64,000 bases of DNA, from positions 372,001 through 436,000 of the forward strand of contig NZ_JH719393.1 in NCBI RefSeq assembly GCF_000271845.1, read 5' to 3'. Under the pieces are notes generated by a model. That model saw only the letters and a program-made list of their open reading frames with translations, was not told the DNA's origin and searched no databases. Source of the DNA: Rhizobium leguminosarum bv. trifolii WSM2297 (GTDB taxonomy: Bacteria; Pseudomonadota; Alphaproteobacteria; Rhizobiales; Rhizobiaceae). A program made the position numbers and the translations under genes. How positions within the stretch are numbered: the stretch's first letter is position 1; each line of letters begins with the position of its first letter. Below are positions 20,211 to 30,581 of this stretch, in pieces.

Positions 20211-20258
20211 GGTTTGCGGCAAGACCGATCAGGGCAGAGAGGCCAAGCGGCCAGAAGT
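20211..20258 (-). repeat. Degenerate copy of the siderophore-binding-protein signal-peptide region
   Basis: These 48 bases match 12401-12450, inside the FecB-like gene, at about 44 positions with one 2-base gap. The orientation is the same (- strand). In the intact gene the segment encodes roughly codons 6-22. Here it directly follows the RES-toxin remnant and is not read in a functional frame. It is a recombination scar. Confidence 0.7.
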
Positions 20259-20261
20259 GAT

Positions 20262-20460
20262 GTGCTGTCGAAGCGGTTAGTGGCGGCAGCCCCAGGACCG
20301 GGGCAGAAGAAGAGCGGGTCGAGATGTGTTAGATGGATCCTATGGAGGATCAGCCCAGGCGGAACAAGGTCGATCGCCAATGGTGAATCGGCGAGCCAGG
20401 CGGGCGGGGCCGGCGCGCGGCTCCCGACGCCCTCTGCCTCCGGCCGCCGGAATCAGGCAA
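20262..20460 (-). pseudogene. RES-domain toxin remnant
   Basis: Downstream of the antitoxin, the - strand frame ending near 20264 reads PPGLILHRIH, then DPLFFCPGPG and NRFDS, which is the N-terminal part of a RES-domain toxin, including two conserved arginines. The likely original start is a TTG at 20460 overlapping the antitoxin stop; its frame (LPDSGGRRQR) is shifted from the RES frame somewhere near 20400-20420. The rest of the domain is missing and replaced by the FecB-like scar. RES toxins degrade NAD+ and pair with Xre/MbcA/ParS antitoxins. This copy cannot be active. The remaining bases to 20160 show nothing recognisable. Confidence 0.6.
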
Positions 20461-21058
20461 AGCCGTCGGAGGTTTCAATCCGGATCAGCCGTAGCACCGC
20501 CTCGCGATCGCCATCGCGCAGCGCCTGCAGGGCAGTGCGATCGCCGAGAGCCGTGTCGGACGCGAGCAGGAAATCCAGCGCGATCCAGGGGCCGGCGCCG
20601 GGAAAACCGCGCACGACATCCGATATCCCGGCGATTACCTCGCGCTGGTCGAACTGGCAGAGCGGATAGCGCCAGTCGCTGCCCTCGCGCATGGCAAGCA
20701 GGGTGCCGGCCCGCCGTCTTTTGTCGACGGCCTGCCTGGTGATGCCGAGGATGCGTCCGGCGTCCTCGGCCGAGGCCGCCCGGCCCGCCCGCTCTATTAG
20801 ATCCTGGCGATGGGCGACATTGCGGGCGAGCGCCGGAACGAGGGGGTCGAGATCGTTGATCTCCGTGCCCACCATGTCCGACCGGCTGAGAAGATGTGCC
20901 AATGATCCGGCGTCGGTCGGTGCAGAAAGCGCATCGGCGAGATCCTTTGCCGACACGTTCGCCGAGATGCGCTCCAGCGCCGACATCGCGCGTCGCAGAA
21001 ACGCGGCCTGGACGGGATTAGGCTGCACGATGACAGGATTGGATGCGTGGCGGGCCAT
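20453..21058 (-). CDS. Antitoxin of the Xre/MbcA/ParS type
   Basis: A 201-residue protein. The middle holds a helix-turn-helix-like segment (AEDAGRILGITRQAVDKRRRAG), and the C-terminus (GPWIALDFLLASDTALGDRTALQALRDG, then EAVLRLIR) resembles the toxin-binding domain of MbcA/ParS/Xre antitoxins that neutralise RES toxins. The ATG at 21058 has AAGGAGC 6 bases upstream; the open frame continues to 21541 but without a plausible start. The RES gene that should follow is broken, so this is an orphan antitoxin, perhaps retained as a repressor of its own promoter. Family assignment is from motif recognition. Confidence 0.7.
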   Translation of the reverse strand: MARHASNPVIVQPNPVQAAFLRRAMSALERISANVSAKDLADALSAPTDAGSLAHLLSRSDMVGTEINDLDPLVPALARNVAHRQDLIERAGRAASAEDAGRILGITRQAVDKRRRAGTLLAMREGSDWRYPLCQFDQREVIAGISDVVRGFPGAGPWIALDFLLASDTALGDRTALQALRDGDREAVLRLIRIETSDGFA

Positions 21059-21069
21059 GAGTAGCTCCT

Positions 21070-21116
21070 TGGTTGACAAGGTTTTTATATGGCGTGCGAT
21101 GATACGTAGCCAACCA
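21070..21116 (-). promoter_or_regulatory. Promoter of the orphan antitoxin, flanked by an inverted repeat
   Basis: On the - strand TTGGCT (21113-21108), 18 bases, then TATAAA (21089-21084) form a good sigma-70-type promoter. TGGTTG and CAACCA (21070-21075 and 21111-21116) bracket it as inverted arms, which suits autorepression by the antitoxin. The rest of the 454-base gap to 21512 shows no gene I can support. Confidence 0.5.
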
Positions 21117-21512
21117 AATGTTACTAAGCCGGGTATCACCAGGCTTCGAAAAATCCCGGATTGCTCGAGAGATCCCGCGTTGCGGTTCTCCTCGGCGATG
21201 TGGTGGCCGCTCTCAATTCCGAAACCGCGCACGTCAACCGCCCAGTTTCGCCAGATGCGCCGGGATCGCCGTAGATGGGCACCGATGCCTATCACGACCA
21301 GCTCGACGTTATTCGTGATACAGCCGCGCTTCATGGCATGATCGTGGATGACCGCGCCGGTATCAGCATCGACCGTGCACGACCGGGGATCGCGACGGGG
21401 CCGGAAAGCGACCTGCCCCACGCTGTGCCCTCCGTCGCTCACGGTCGGCATGGAAAGAAGGACGGCTGATCCCGATCCGCTCTGCCGGACGCGCTGAAAC
21501 CTTGGAACACAA

Positions 21513-21794
21513 TCAGCTTTGCTTTCCCACACGCTTGGCATAGTCCGAAAAGGTCAGCCGTTCGCCCCGCGCGGCTGCCTCGTCGGCAAGCTGCAGCACT
21601 CGGATGGGAAACAGGATAGCGGCGCGGTTGGCCCCAGACAGCTCATGGTCGTCGTCCTCTTCGATTGCCCGTTGGGCTTTCGAGAGCGCGGTATTGAGCT
21701 CCTGGCGGGTGAGCAGTTCCTTCTCGACGATCGCGTCGCATATCGACGTCATGGCCATGATCAGGCCCTTGAGCTGCAGATTGGCAGTATTCAT
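21513..21794 (-). CDS. Small conserved hypothetical protein
   Basis: A 93-residue, mostly helical soluble protein with an acidic middle (AIEEDDDHELSG) and no signal peptide or membrane segment. I do not recognise a family. TAGGAGCTCCC before the ATG gives a good ribosome-binding site. It starts 26 bases after the upstream small gene, so both probably share the EcfG-type promoter at 22298-22323 and belong to the general stress response. Confidence 0.65.
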   Translation of the reverse strand: MNTANLQLKGLIMAMTSICDAIVEKELLTRQELNTALSKAQRAIEEDDDHELSGANRAAILFPIRVLQLADEAAARGERLTFSDYAKRVGKQS

Positions 21795-21820
21795 GGGAGC
21801 TCCTAGGAAACGAGGGGTCT

Positions 21821-22273
21821 CTAGTCCGGTTCGACCGATCGGATCGTATCGACCGAGACCGTCCCGTCAAGGATGCCGCGTGCGACATCACGCCTGTTCC
21901 GGTCGATCTCGATGACGGTGTATAGCTTGTCGTCGCGAAAGGCGCTGGCATTGGCCGTCGTGACATCCTCGGCGGGCGCCGCATCCACTTCCATGAAATC
22001 GAGCTCACGCGACGCGGCGACGATCCTGGCATCACCAGCCGTTCTGGCGGCCACCACGACGGTGCCGTGTCCCGGGGCATTATCCCATCTCGGGTCGTTA
22101 GGGGCGGCAATCGGCTCCAATCGATAGATGTTGAGCATTTCGCCACCGGCTTCCGGCGACGCCTCAGTCGCCGCATCCTGCATTTGCGCCTGGCTTTCGA
22201 CCGACCTTCCGAAGGTGGTCGGGCTGGTCGCGTTGTTGATCTCTTCCTTGCCTGTCCGTGAGACGTTCGACAT
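21821..22273 (-). CDS. Hypothetical protein under a general-stress promoter
   Basis: A 150-residue protein. The first 45 residues are polar and probably disordered; residues 50-150 look globular (MLNIYRLEPIAAPNDPRWD, GTVVVAARTAGDARIVAA, KLYTVIEID), with a repeating beta-alpha character. No family recognised. I chose the ATG at 22273 because GGAGAG lies 5-6 bases upstream; an in-frame ATG at 22285 is the alternative. An EcfG-type promoter ends 25 bases upstream. First gene of a two-gene unit; divergent from the large histidine kinase. Confidence 0.65.
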   Translation of the reverse strand: MSNVSRTGKEEINNATSPTTFGRSVESQAQMQDAATEASPEAGGEMLNIYRLEPIAAPNDPRWDNAPGHGTVVVAARTAGDARIVAASRELDFMEVDAAPAEDVTTANASAFRDDKLYTVIEIDRNRRDVARGILDGTVSVDTIRSVEPD

Positions 22274-22297
22274 GTCGCTCTCCATTGTCAGAACGGA

Positions 22298-22323
22298 AAC
22301 GACGGCCGGCGGGCAACTGTTCC
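22298..22323 (-). promoter_or_regulatory. EcfG-type general stress promoter
   Basis: On the - strand GGAAC (22323-22319), 17 bases, CGTT (22301-22298), the consensus for the alphaproteobacterial general-stress sigma factor EcfG. It lies 25 bases before the ATG of the 150-residue gene. The 224-base divergent gap to 22497 shows no such motif facing the kinase. Confidence 0.7.
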
Positions 22324-22497
22324 CGCTGGTGCAAAAAACCGCAAACCTTGCCAAAACGCCGTCCCGAGGCGGTTTGGATTCATGCAGCTTTAGGTTCATT
22401 TCCTGTATGGCAAATCATGATAGGCTGCATGCGAAATGGCCCATACCATTTTCTGCGTTGAGCACTAAATTACCGATCGTCGAAGAGGGGGATTTTC

Positions 22498-25400
22498 GTG
22501 AGCAACCAAACCAGTGAACGCGCGCGCGACAACATCGAAGCAGACAGCCTCAATGGCCATGACCAGAAGGCGATGGCATTCGACGATGCCAGCGCGCTGC
22601 TGGAGGTCCTCGTCGCGGTCCGGCGCGGTGACTTTTCCGTGCGGATGCGGTCCGACCTGACCGGCGTTACCGGCAAGATCGCCGATGCTCTCAACGATAT
22701 CATCGCCGGCAATCAGCGCATGGCCCAGCAACTCGAGCATGTCGGCCAAGTCGTCGGCCGGGACGGCCGGACGAGTACGCGGGTGCGCTTCGGCCTTTCG
22801 GATGGTTCCTGGTCTGAGATGGAAGGATCGATCAACGGACTGATCGACGATCTCTTGTGGCCGACGACAGCTGTCACACGCACGATCACCGCGGTCGCTA
22901 AGGGAGATCTCCTGCAGACGGTGCCGCTCGATGTCGACGGTCGGGCGCTCAAAGGCGAATTCCTGCGCTCGGCCGATATCGTCAATACGATGATCAAGCA
23001 GCTGAGCGTCTTCACCTCTGAGGTGACGCGTGTTGCCCGCGAGGTCGGCACGGACGGAAAACTCGGGGGGCAGGCGCAGGTTCCTGAAGTGACCGGCGTC
23101 TGGAAAGACTTGACCGAAAGCGTCAACTCGATGGCGTCGAACCTGACGGCGCAGGTTCGCAACATCGCTGAGGTGACGATCGCGGTTGCCAATGGCGACC
23201 TTTCCAAGAAGATCACCGTCGACGTGCGCGGCGAGATCCTGCAGCTGAAGGAAGCCATCAACACCATGGTCGACCAGCTGCGTTCTTTCGCTTCGGAAGT
23301 AACGCGTGTGGCCCGCGAAGTCGGCACCGAAGGCAAGCTCGGCGGTCAGGCATTGGTGCCTGGGGTGGCCGGCACCTGGAAGGACCTGACCGACAGCGTC
23401 AACGCCATGTGCGGCAATCTGACGGCTCAGGTGCGCAACATCGCCCAGGTGACCACTGCCGTGGCGCGCGGCGACCTGTCGAGAAAGATCACCGTCGACG
23501 TCTCGGGCGAAATCCTGGAGTTGAAGGAAACCATCAACACCATGGTCGACCAGCTCAACGGCTTTGCCGGCGAGGTGACGCGCGTGGCGCGTGAAGTCGG
23601 CACTGAGGGCCGGCTCGGTGGGCAGGCGCAGGTGCCCGGTGTCGCCGGCACCTGGAAAGACTTGACCGACAACGTCAATTCCATGGCCTCGAACCTCACG
23701 GCGCAGGTGCGCAACATCGCCGAAGTGTCGACCGCGATCGCCAATGGCGACCTATCGAAGAAGATCACGGTGACGGTGTCCGGAGAAATCCTCGAGCTGA
23801 AGGAAACCATCAATACGATGGTCGATCAGTTGAACGCCTTTGCCTCGGAAGTCACCCGTGTCGCCCGCGAAGTCGGAACCGAGGGCCGGCTGGGCGGCCA
23901 AGCCAATGTGCGCGGCGTCGCCGGCACCTGGAAGGATCTGACCGAAAACGTCAACTCGATGGGCGGCAATCTGACGGCGCAAGTCCGCAATATCGCCGAA
24001 GTCTCGACTGCGATTGCCAATGGCGACCTGTCGAAGAAGATCACCGTCGATGTGAAGGGCGAAATCCTGGAGCTGAAGGAAACCATCAATACGATGGTCG
24101 ATCAGCTGAACGCCTTTGCTTCGGAAGTGACGCGTGTCGCCCGCGAAGTGGGCACGGAAGGCCGGCTCGGCGGTCAGGCCAATGTGCGCGGCGTCGCCGG
24201 CACCTGGAAGGATCTGACCGATAGCGTCAATTCCATGGCCTCCAACCTGACGGGGCAGGTGCGTAACATCGCCGAAGTCGCAACCGCCGTCGCCCAGGGC
24301 GACCTGTCCAAGAAGATCACAGTGACCGTGTCGGGCGAAATCCTTGAACTGAAGGAGACCATCAACACGATGGTCGATCAGCTCAACGGCTTTGCCGGCG
24401 AGGTGACACGTGTTGCGCGCGAGGTCGGCACGGAAGGCCGGCTCGGTGGGCAGGCGAACGTGCTCGGCGTTGCCGGCACCTGGAAGGACTTGACCGACAG
24501 CGTCAATTCCATGGCCGGCAATCTGACGGCGCAGGTGCGCAACATCGCCGAGGTCTCCACAGCGATTGCCAATGGCGACCTGTCGAAGAAGATCACGGTG
24601 TCGGTCTCGGGTGAAATCCTTGAGCTCAAGGAAACGCTGAACACCATGGTCGACCAGCTGAACCGCTTCGCCTCCGAAGTCACGCGTGTTGCGCGCGAGG
24701 TAGGAACTGAAGGCAAGCTCGGCGGCCAGGCGCAGGTGCCGGGTGTCGCCGGCACCTGGAAGGACCTCACCGAAAATGTCAATTCCATGGCCTCCAACCT
24801 GACCGGCCAGGTGAGAAACATCGCCGAAGTGACGACGGCGGTGGCGCGCGGCGACCTGTCGCGCAAGATCACCGTCGACGTGAAGGGCGAAATCCTCGAA
24901 CTGAAAAACACCATCAACACGATGGTCGACCAGTTGAACGCCTTTGCCGGCGAAGTGACGCGCGTTGCCCGCGAAGTCGGTACCGAAGGCAAGCTCGGCG
25001 GCCAGGCGCAGGTCTCCGGCGTCGCCGGCACCTGGAAGGACCTGACCGACAGCGTCAACTCGATGGCCGGCAACCTGACGGCGCAGGTGCGCAATATCGC
25101 CGAGGTGGCGACTGCGATCGCCAATGGCGACCTGTCGCGCAAGATCACCGTCGACGTGCGCGGCGAGATCCTGCTGCTCAAAGATACCTTGAATACCATG
25201 GTCGATCAGCTGCGATCCTTTGCCGGCGAAGTGACGCGTGTGGCGCGCGAAGTCGGCACCGATGGCAGGCTCGGCGGCCAGGCAGTGGTTCCCGGCGTCG
25301 CCGGCACCTGGAAGGACCTGACCGACAACGTCAACCTGCTTGCCGCCAATCTGACGACCCAGGTTCGAAACATCGCCGAAGTCACCACAGCCGTGGCGCG

Positions 25401-28400
25401 CGGTGACCTGTCGCGCAAGATCACGGTCGACGTGAAGGGGGAAATCCTCGAGCTGAAGAACACCATCAACACCATGGTGGACCAGCTCAACGCCTTTGCC
25501 GGTGAAGTAACGCGTGTGGCGCGCGAAGTCGGGACCGAAGGCAAGCTCGGCGGCCAGGCGCAGGTGCCGGGTGTGGCCGGCACATGGAAGGACCTTACCG
25601 ATACCGTCAACGTTATGGCCGCCAACCTGACCGAGCAGGTTCGCGGCATCGTCAAGGTCGTGACGGCGGTGGCGAACGGCGACCTCAAGCAGAACCTCAC
25701 CGTCGCCTCCAAGGGCGAGGTGGCGGCGCTCGCCGAAACCATCAACAACATGACCAATACGCTTGCGACCTTCGCCGACCAGGTGACCACGGTGGCGCGC
25801 GAAGTCGGCGTGGAAGGCCGCCTCGGCGGCCAGGCGAATGTCCCGGGTACGGCGGGGACGTGGAAGGATCTGACCGGCAACGTCAATCTGCTTGCCGCGA
25901 ACCTGACGACGCAGGTGCGCGCCATCGCCGAAGTGGCGACCGCCGTCACCAAGGGCGACCTGACACGCTCGATCAAGGTCGATGCGCGCGGCGAAGTGGC
26001 CGAACTCAAAGACAACATCAACACGATGATCGACAACCTGCGGCTCACCACGGAGCGCAATACCGAGCAGGATTGGCTGAAAACCAATCTGGCGCGCTTC
26101 ACCAACATGCTGCAGGGACAGCGCGACCTGACGCTGGTCGGCAAGATGCTGTTGTCGGAGCTGGCGCCTCTGGTCGGCGCCCATCAAGGGGTAATCTACC
26201 AGGTGGACGCCGACGAACAGCAGCCCTTCCTGTCGCTGCTTTCCGTCTATGCCCGCGGGGTCGAGGCGGCGCACCCGCCGCGGCTCGAATTCGGCCAGGG
26301 GCTTGTCGGACAGTGCGCCAGCGACGCCCGCCGGATTCTGGTCACCGACCTTCCCGACAACGTCGTCCCGATTAGCTCCGGCGTATTCACCACCTTACCG
26401 AGAAGCGCCATCGTGCTGCCGGTGCATTTCGAGGGGCAGGTCAAGGCGGTTATCGAGCTAGCTTCCGCCGGCGACTACACCGAGCTGCAGCTCTCCTTCC
26501 TCGACCAACTGACAACATCGATCGGCATCGTCCTCAATTCTATCGAAGCGACCATGCAGACCGAAGGCCTGCTCAAGCAGTCGCAGAAACTCGCGGCAGA
26601 GCTGCAGACGCAGCAGCGCGAGTTGCAGCAGACCAACGAACAGCTCGGGCAGAAGGCGCAGCAGCTGGAGGAACGCAACGTCGAAGTCGAGGCGAAGAAC
26701 CAGGAGATCGAGCAGGCCCGGCGCGCGCTGGAGGAAAAGGCGACCGAACTGGCGCTGACATCGAAGTATAAATCCGAATTCCTCGCCAACATGTCGCACG
26801 AGCTACGCACGCCTTTGAATTCTATCCTTATTCTCGGCCAGCAGCTCGGCGAGAACCCCGACGGCAACCTATCGGGCAAACAGGTCGAGTTTGCCAAGAC
26901 AATCCACGGCGCCGGAACCGATCTCCTGAACCTGATCAGCGATATCCTAGACCTGTCGAAGATCGAATCCGGAACGGTCTCGGTCGATGCCGAGGAGATT
27001 TTCGTCAGCAACCTGCTCGAAATGATGGCCCGGCCGTTCCGGCACGAGGCTGAAAACCGGAACCTGTCGTTCGCGGTCGAAGTCGGCGGCGATGTCACGA
27101 AGAGCATCATTACCGATTCCAAGCGGCTGCAGCAGATCCTCAAGAACCTGCTGTCGAACGCCTTCAAATTCACCGCGCAGGGCGGCGTGACGCTTCGCGT
27201 CGCCTTGGCAACCAGTGGCTGGTCGCCGGATCATCCGTCGCTCCGGCACGCGCCTTCGGTCATTGCCTTCGAAGTCGTCGACACCGGCATCGGTATCCCG
27301 CCTGAGAAGCAACGCATCATTTTCGAGGCGTTCCAGCAGGCGGATGCCTCGACGAGCCGCAAATATGGCGGCACCGGCCTCGGGCTGGCGATCAGCCGCG
27401 AGCTGGCAAACCTTTTGGGCGGCGAGATCCAGCTGCGCAGCACGCCTGGGGTCGGCAGCACCTTCGTCCTCTATCTGCCGCTCACCTATGTCGGTGCCGG
27501 CGCGATTGCGCCGAAGCCCGCTCCGTCGGCAAATGTCGTGGAATTCGCCGAGGCGGCGGCAAGCCGCCGCGCCGAAAAGACAATCGAACATGTGGAAGAC
27601 GATCGCCACCAGATTGCGGCTGGCGATTCAGTGCTGCTCGTCGTCGAGGACGATGCGCATTACGCCCGCGTCCTTGTCGATCTCGCCCGCGATAACGGGT
27701 TCAAGGTGCTGGTGGCGATGCGTGGCAGCGATGCGCTGGCGCTTGCACAGGACTACCGGCCGGCGGCGATCTCGCTCGACATCTTCCTGCCCGACATGCT
27801 CGGCTGGACGGTGCTCAGCCAGCTCAAGCAGAATCCGCAGACGCGGCATATCCCGGTGCAGATCATCAGCCTCGACGAGGATCGCCAGCATGGGCTGACC
27901 CGCGGCGCTTTCGCGTTCATGAGCAAGCCGACGACGCCCGAGGGCCTCGGAAAGGCGCTGTCGCGCTTGAAGGCCTATTCGCAGCCGCGCCGCAAGCATC
28001 TGCTGCTCGTGGAAGACAATGAGGCGGAGCGAATGAGCGTCACCGCGCTTCTCGGACATGACGACATAGACATCACAAGTGTCGGCTCCGGATCGGAAGC
28101 GCTCGCGGCCCTCAGGCAGGATCCGCCGGACTGCGTGGTGCTCGACCTTTCGCTGCCGGACATGTCCGGCTTCGAGGTCCTGGAGCAGATACGCGACGAC
28201 GCCGAGATCGGCGAGGTGCCGGTAGTGGTCTTCACCGGCCGGGAGCTTTCCCCTGAGGAAGATGCGACGCTGCACAGCATGGCCCGAAGCGTCGTCGTAA
28301 AGGGCGTCGAGTCTCCTGAGCGGCTTCTCGATGAGACGGCTCTGTTCCTGCACCGGGTCGTCGCCGATCTGCCGGCGGCAAAACAGGCGACACTTCGGGA

Positions 28401-28797
28401 ATTGCACAGCTCGGACGAGGATCTCGTCGGCGAGACCGTGCTGCTCGTCGACGACGATGCCCGCAATATCTTTGCGCTGAGCAGCGTGCTCGAGCGCCGG
28501 GGAATGAGGGTGCTTACGGCCACGACCGGCAGCGAAGCCATCGACGTCATCAACAACGAATCTTCGGTGGCGATCGTGCTGATGGACATCATGATGCCCG
28601 GAATGGATGGTTACGAGACCATGCAGGTCATCCGGTCGGAGCCACGGTTCCGGCGGCTACCGATCCTGGCGCTGACGGCCAAGGCGATGAAGGGCGACCG
28701 GGAGAAATGCCTGGAAGCCGGCGCATCCGATTACCTGGCGAAGCCGGTCAATACCGAACAGCTTCTGTCGGCGCTTCGCATGTGGCTGCACCGCTGA
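22498..28797 (+). CDS. Giant soluble poly-HAMP hybrid histidine kinase with three receiver domains
   Basis: A 2099-residue protein with no membrane segment. Residues 30-174 are divergent HAMP units. Residues 175-1186 are eleven consecutive 92-residue repeats, each about two HAMP-like modules ([13 protein letters not shown]...GGQA, then GDLSKKITV and INTMVDQL). A GAF domain (about 1212-1345) and a Gln/Glu-rich coiled coil follow, then HisKA with H1434 (SHELRTPLN), HATPase_c with N box near 1550 and G box GTGLGLAIS near 1625, and three receivers with phospho-acceptors D1761, D1883 and D2030. The layout recalls fungal group III (Nik1-type) osmosensing kinases. Start GTG at 22498 with GAGGGGG upstream. 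It is followed 10 bases later by a REC-kinase-REC gene, probably its partner. Confidence 0.93.
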   Translation: MSNQTSERARDNIEADSLNGHDQKAMAFDDASALLEVLVAVRRGDFSVRMRSDLTGVTGKIADALNDIIAGNQRMAQQLEHVGQVVGRDGRTSTRVRFGLSDGSWSEMEGSINGLIDDLLWPTTAVTRTITAVAKGDLLQTVPLDVDGRALKGEFLRSADIVNTMIKQLSVFTSEVTRVAREVGTDGKLGGQAQVPEVTGVWKDLTESVNSMASNLTAQVRNIAEVTIAVANGDLSKKITVDVRGEILQLKEAINTMVDQLRSFASEVTRVAREVGTEGKLGGQALVPGVAGTWKDLTDSVNAMCGNLTAQVRNIAQVTTAVARGDLSRKITVDVSGEILELKETINTMVDQLNGFAGEVTRVAREVGTEGRLGGQAQVPGVAGTWKDLTDNVNSMASNLTAQVRNIAEVSTAIANGDLSKKITVTVSGEILELKETINTMVDQLNAFASEVTRVAREVGTEGRLGGQANVRGVAGTWKDLTENVNSMGGNLTAQVRNIAEVSTAIANGDLSKKITVDVKGEILELKETINTMVDQLNAFASEVTRVAREVGTEGRLGGQANVRGVAGTWKDLTDSVNSMASNLTGQVRNIAEVATAVAQGDLSKKITVTVSGEILELKETINTMVDQLNGFAGEVTRVAREVGTEGRLGGQANVLGVAGTWKDLTDSVNSMAGNLTAQVRNIAEVSTAIANGDLSKKITVSVSGEILELKETLNTMVDQLNRFASEVTRVAREVGTEGKLGGQAQVPGVAGTWKDLTENVNSMASNLTGQVRNIAEVTTAVARGDLSRKITVDVKGEILELKNTINTMVDQLNAFAGEVTRVAREVGTEGKLGGQAQVSGVAGTWKDLTDSVNSMAGNLTAQVRNIAEVATAIANGDLSRKITVDVRGEILLLKDTLNTMVDQLRSFAGEVTRVAREVGTDGRLGGQAVVPGVAGTWKDLTDNVNLLAANLTTQVRNIAEVTTAVARGDLSRKITVDVKGEILELKNTINTMVDQLNAFAGEVTRVAREVGTEGKLGGQAQVPGVAGTWKDLTDTVNVMAANLTEQVRGIVKVVTAVANGDLKQNLTVASKGEVAALAETINNMTNTLATFADQVTTVAREVGVEGRLGGQANVPGTAGTWKDLTGNVNLLAANLTTQVRAIAEVATAVTKGDLTRSIKVDARGEVAELKDNINTMIDNLRLTTERNTEQDWLKTNLARFTNMLQGQRDLTLVGKMLLSELAPLVGAHQGVIYQVDADEQQPFLSLLSVYARGVEAAHPPRLEFGQGLVGQCASDARRILVTDLPDNVVPISSGVFTTLPRSAIVLPVHFEGQVKAVIELASAGDYTELQLSFLDQLTTSIGIVLNSIEATMQTEGLLKQSQKLAAELQTQQRELQQTNEQLGQKAQQLEERNVEVEAKNQEIEQARRALEEKATELALTSKYKSEFLANMSHELRTPLNSILILGQQLGENPDGNLSGKQVEFAKTIHGAGTDLLNLISDILDLSKIESGTVSVDAEEIFVSNLLEMMARPFRHEAENRNLSFAVEVGGDVTKSIITDSKRLQQILKNLLSNAFKFTAQGGVTLRVALATSGWSPDHPSLRHAPSVIAFEVVDTGIGIPPEKQRIIFEAFQQADASTSRKYGGTGLGLAISRELANLLGGEIQLRSTPGVGSTFVLYLPLTYVGAGAIAPKPAPSANVVEFAEAAASRRAEKTIEHVEDDRHQIAAGDSVLLVVEDDAHYARVLVDLARDNGFKVLVAMRGSDALALAQDYRPAAISLDIFLPDMLGWTVLSQLKQNPQTRHIPVQIISLDEDRQHGLTRGAFAFMSKPTTPEGLGKALSRLKAYSQPRRKHLLLVEDNEAERMSVTALLGHDDIDITSVGSGSEALAALRQDPPDCVVLDLSLPDMSGFEVLEQIRDDAEIGEVPVVVFTGRELSPEEDATLHSMARSVVVKGVESPERLLDETALFLHRVVADLPAAKQATLRELHSSDEDLVGETVLLVDDDARNIFALSSVLERRGMRVLTATTGSEAIDVINNESSVAIVLMDIMMPGMDGYETMQVIRSEPRFRRLPILALTAKAMKGDREKCLEAGASDYLAKPVNTEQLLSALRMWLHR
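23020..26055 (+). repeat. Eleven tandem 276-bp repeats inside the kinase gene
   Basis: Units start at 23020, 23296, 23572, 23848, 24124, 24400, 24676, 24952, 25228, 25504 and 25780, a constant 276-bp period with no indels. Units 2-9 are closest to each other; the last two differ most (for example [13 protein letters not shown] in unit 11). The repeats also give long spurious antisense ORFs. Confidence 0.95.
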
Positions 28798-28807
28798 GGA
28801 TCCGGCC

Positions 28808-30484
28808 ATGAACCCAGTCAACATCCTCCTCGTCGACGACCAGCCCGCCAAGCTCCTGAGTTATGAGGTTATCCTCGAAGAACTCGATGAAAACCTCATC
28901 AAGGCGCAATCCGCCCGTGAAGCCTTCGAGCACCTGTTGCGCACCGAAATCGCCGTAATCCTCGTCGATGTCTGCATGCCCGAACAGGACGGCTTCGAGC
29001 TCGTCAGCATGATCCGGCAGCACCCGCGGTATCAGAACACGCCGATCATCTTCGTTTCCGCCGTGATGCTGGCCGAACCCGACCGGTTGCGCGGTTATGC
29101 CGTTGGCGCGGTCGACTACGTCTCCGTACCGATCGTGCCCGAGGTGCTCAGAGCCAAGGTCAGGGTCTTTGCAGATCTCTACAGGAAGACGCGGGAACTC
29201 GAACGCCTGAACGCCGAACTGGAGGCGAGGGTTCGTCAGCGCACCGCCGAGCTCGAGGCCTCGGCCGCCCAGTTGCGGGAGCTCAACGAGGAGTTGGAGC
29301 ACCGGATCGATCAAAGGACGCGCGAGCGCGAAGAGGCGCTGGCGCAACTGTTCGAGGCGCAGAAGCTTGATACGATCGGTCATTTGACCGGCGGCGTCGC
29401 CCATGACTTCAACAATCTACTGATGGCGGTTCTCGGCAGCCTCAACCTTCTGAAGAAACGGCTTCCGAGCGATGAGCGAAACGAACGCTTGGTGACAAAC
29501 GCGATCCAGGCGGCCGAGCGTGGCACAGCGTTGACACAACGCCTGCTTGCCTTCGCACGCCGCCAGGAGCTCAAGCCGCAGGCGGTCGACTTCCTCACGC
29601 TTTTCGAAAATGTCGAGGATCTCCTTGCCAAGGCCGTAGGTCCGCGCATCGAAATCTGCAAGCGCATCCCGACAGATCTGGCGCCGCTGCTGGTGGACAG
29701 TAACCAGTTGGAACTGGCGCTGCTCAACCTGTTCGTCAACGCGCGAGATGCATTGGAAAGCGGCGGCGCTGTGACGGTTGCCGCGGCCCATGCCGAAGAG
29801 GCTCGGCCGGCCGGTCTCGCGGGTGGGAACTACATCAGGATATCGGTGTCGGACGATGGCGAAGGCATGGACGAGGCAACGGTTTCGCGTGCCGCCGAAC
29901 CGTTTTTCACCACCAAAGGGGTCGGCAAGGGAACCGGTCTCGGCCTGTCGATGGTGCATGGCCTGGCGGCCCAATCCGGCGGCTCGATCCAGATATCGAG
30001 CGCGAGGGGCAGCGGCACCACCGTATCCCTTTGGCTGCCCGTGGCCGAGACCTCTGTCAAGACGCAGCCGGCCGTCGAGCCTCTCGCGACGGAAGCCCTG
30101 AACCCGGTGTCACGGCCGCTCGCCATTCTCGTCGTCGACGACGATGCGCTTGTTCGGACCGGAACCGTGGCGATGCTGGAGGATCTCGGGCACCTGCCGC
30201 GCGAGGCTTCTTCCGCCTCGCAGGCCTTGGAATTTCTGGCCGGCGGACGGGATTGCGATCTCGTCATCACCGATCATGCGATGCCCGGCATGACAGGCGC
30301 CGAGCTTGCACGCCACCTCCGCTCGGCCTTCCCCGGCCTGCCCATCATCCTTGCCTCGGGCTATGCCGAGTTTTCCGAAGACCACGGGCTCGGCCGGATG
30401 CTCAGGATGACGAAGCCGTTCACCCAGGAACAGCTTCAGGCCGCCATGGACAAGGCACTCTCGGGCAAAGTCGCGGCGGCGTGA
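28808..30484 (+). CDS. Receiver - histidine kinase - receiver signalling protein
   Basis: A 558-residue cytoplasmic protein. Residues 1-125 are a receiver (ILLVDDQPAK, D54 in LVDVCMPEQDG). A coiled coil follows (residues 135-185, ERLNAELEARVRQRTAELEA), then HisKA with H199 (GGVAHDFNNLLMAV, the HisKA subtype of PAS/FixL-like hybrid kinases), HATPase_c (NLFVNARDAL, SDDGEGMD, GTGLGLSMVHGL), and a C-terminal receiver with D489 (VITDHAMPGMTG). GAGGA precedes the ATG, 10 bases after the giant kinase, so the two are co-transcribed. The N-terminal receiver is a likely phosphate acceptor for the upstream kinase. No DNA-binding output domain is present in either protein, so output must go through another protein. 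Confidence 0.92.
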   Translation: MNPVNILLVDDQPAKLLSYEVILEELDENLIKAQSAREAFEHLLRTEIAVILVDVCMPEQDGFELVSMIRQHPRYQNTPIIFVSAVMLAEPDRLRGYAVGAVDYVSVPIVPEVLRAKVRVFADLYRKTRELERLNAELEARVRQRTAELEASAAQLRELNEELEHRIDQRTREREEALAQLFEAQKLDTIGHLTGGVAHDFNNLLMAVLGSLNLLKKRLPSDERNERLVTNAIQAAERGTALTQRLLAFARRQELKPQAVDFLTLFENVEDLLAKAVGPRIEICKRIPTDLAPLLVDSNQLELALLNLFVNARDALESGGAVTVAAAHAEEARPAGLAGGNYIRISVSDDGEGMDEATVSRAAEPFFTTKGVGKGTGLGLSMVHGLAAQSGGSIQISSARGSGTTVSLWLPVAETSVKTQPAVEPLATEALNPVSRPLAILVVDDDALVRTGTVAMLEDLGHLPREASSASQALEFLAGGRDCDLVITDHAMPGMTGAELARHLRSAFPGLPIILASGYAEFSEDHGLGRMLRMTKPFTQEQLQAAMDKALSGKVAAA

Positions 30485-30527
30485 CAGTCGAAACGTCTTG
30501 CAATCATCGGCCGGCGGCCAGTTCTAT

Positions 30528-30556
30528 TTGTCGCGTTTATCAAAAACTGATAATAT
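30528..30556 (+). promoter_or_regulatory. parDE promoter with internal operator
   Basis: TTGTCG (30528-30533), 17 bases, TAATAT (30551-30556) form a promoter 25 bases before parD. TTATCA-AAAAC-TGATAA (30537-30553), a perfect inverted repeat, lies between and overlaps the -10, as expected for ParD autorepression. Confidence 0.65.
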
Positions 30557-30581
30557 CGCTTCAACGAAAAGGTATCGCGCT

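Noticed and set aside
23752..26274. 840-residue and other long antisense frames across the HAMP array
   Set aside because: They arise because the 276-bp repeats preserve open complementary frames; no motifs, and the sense gene is certain.
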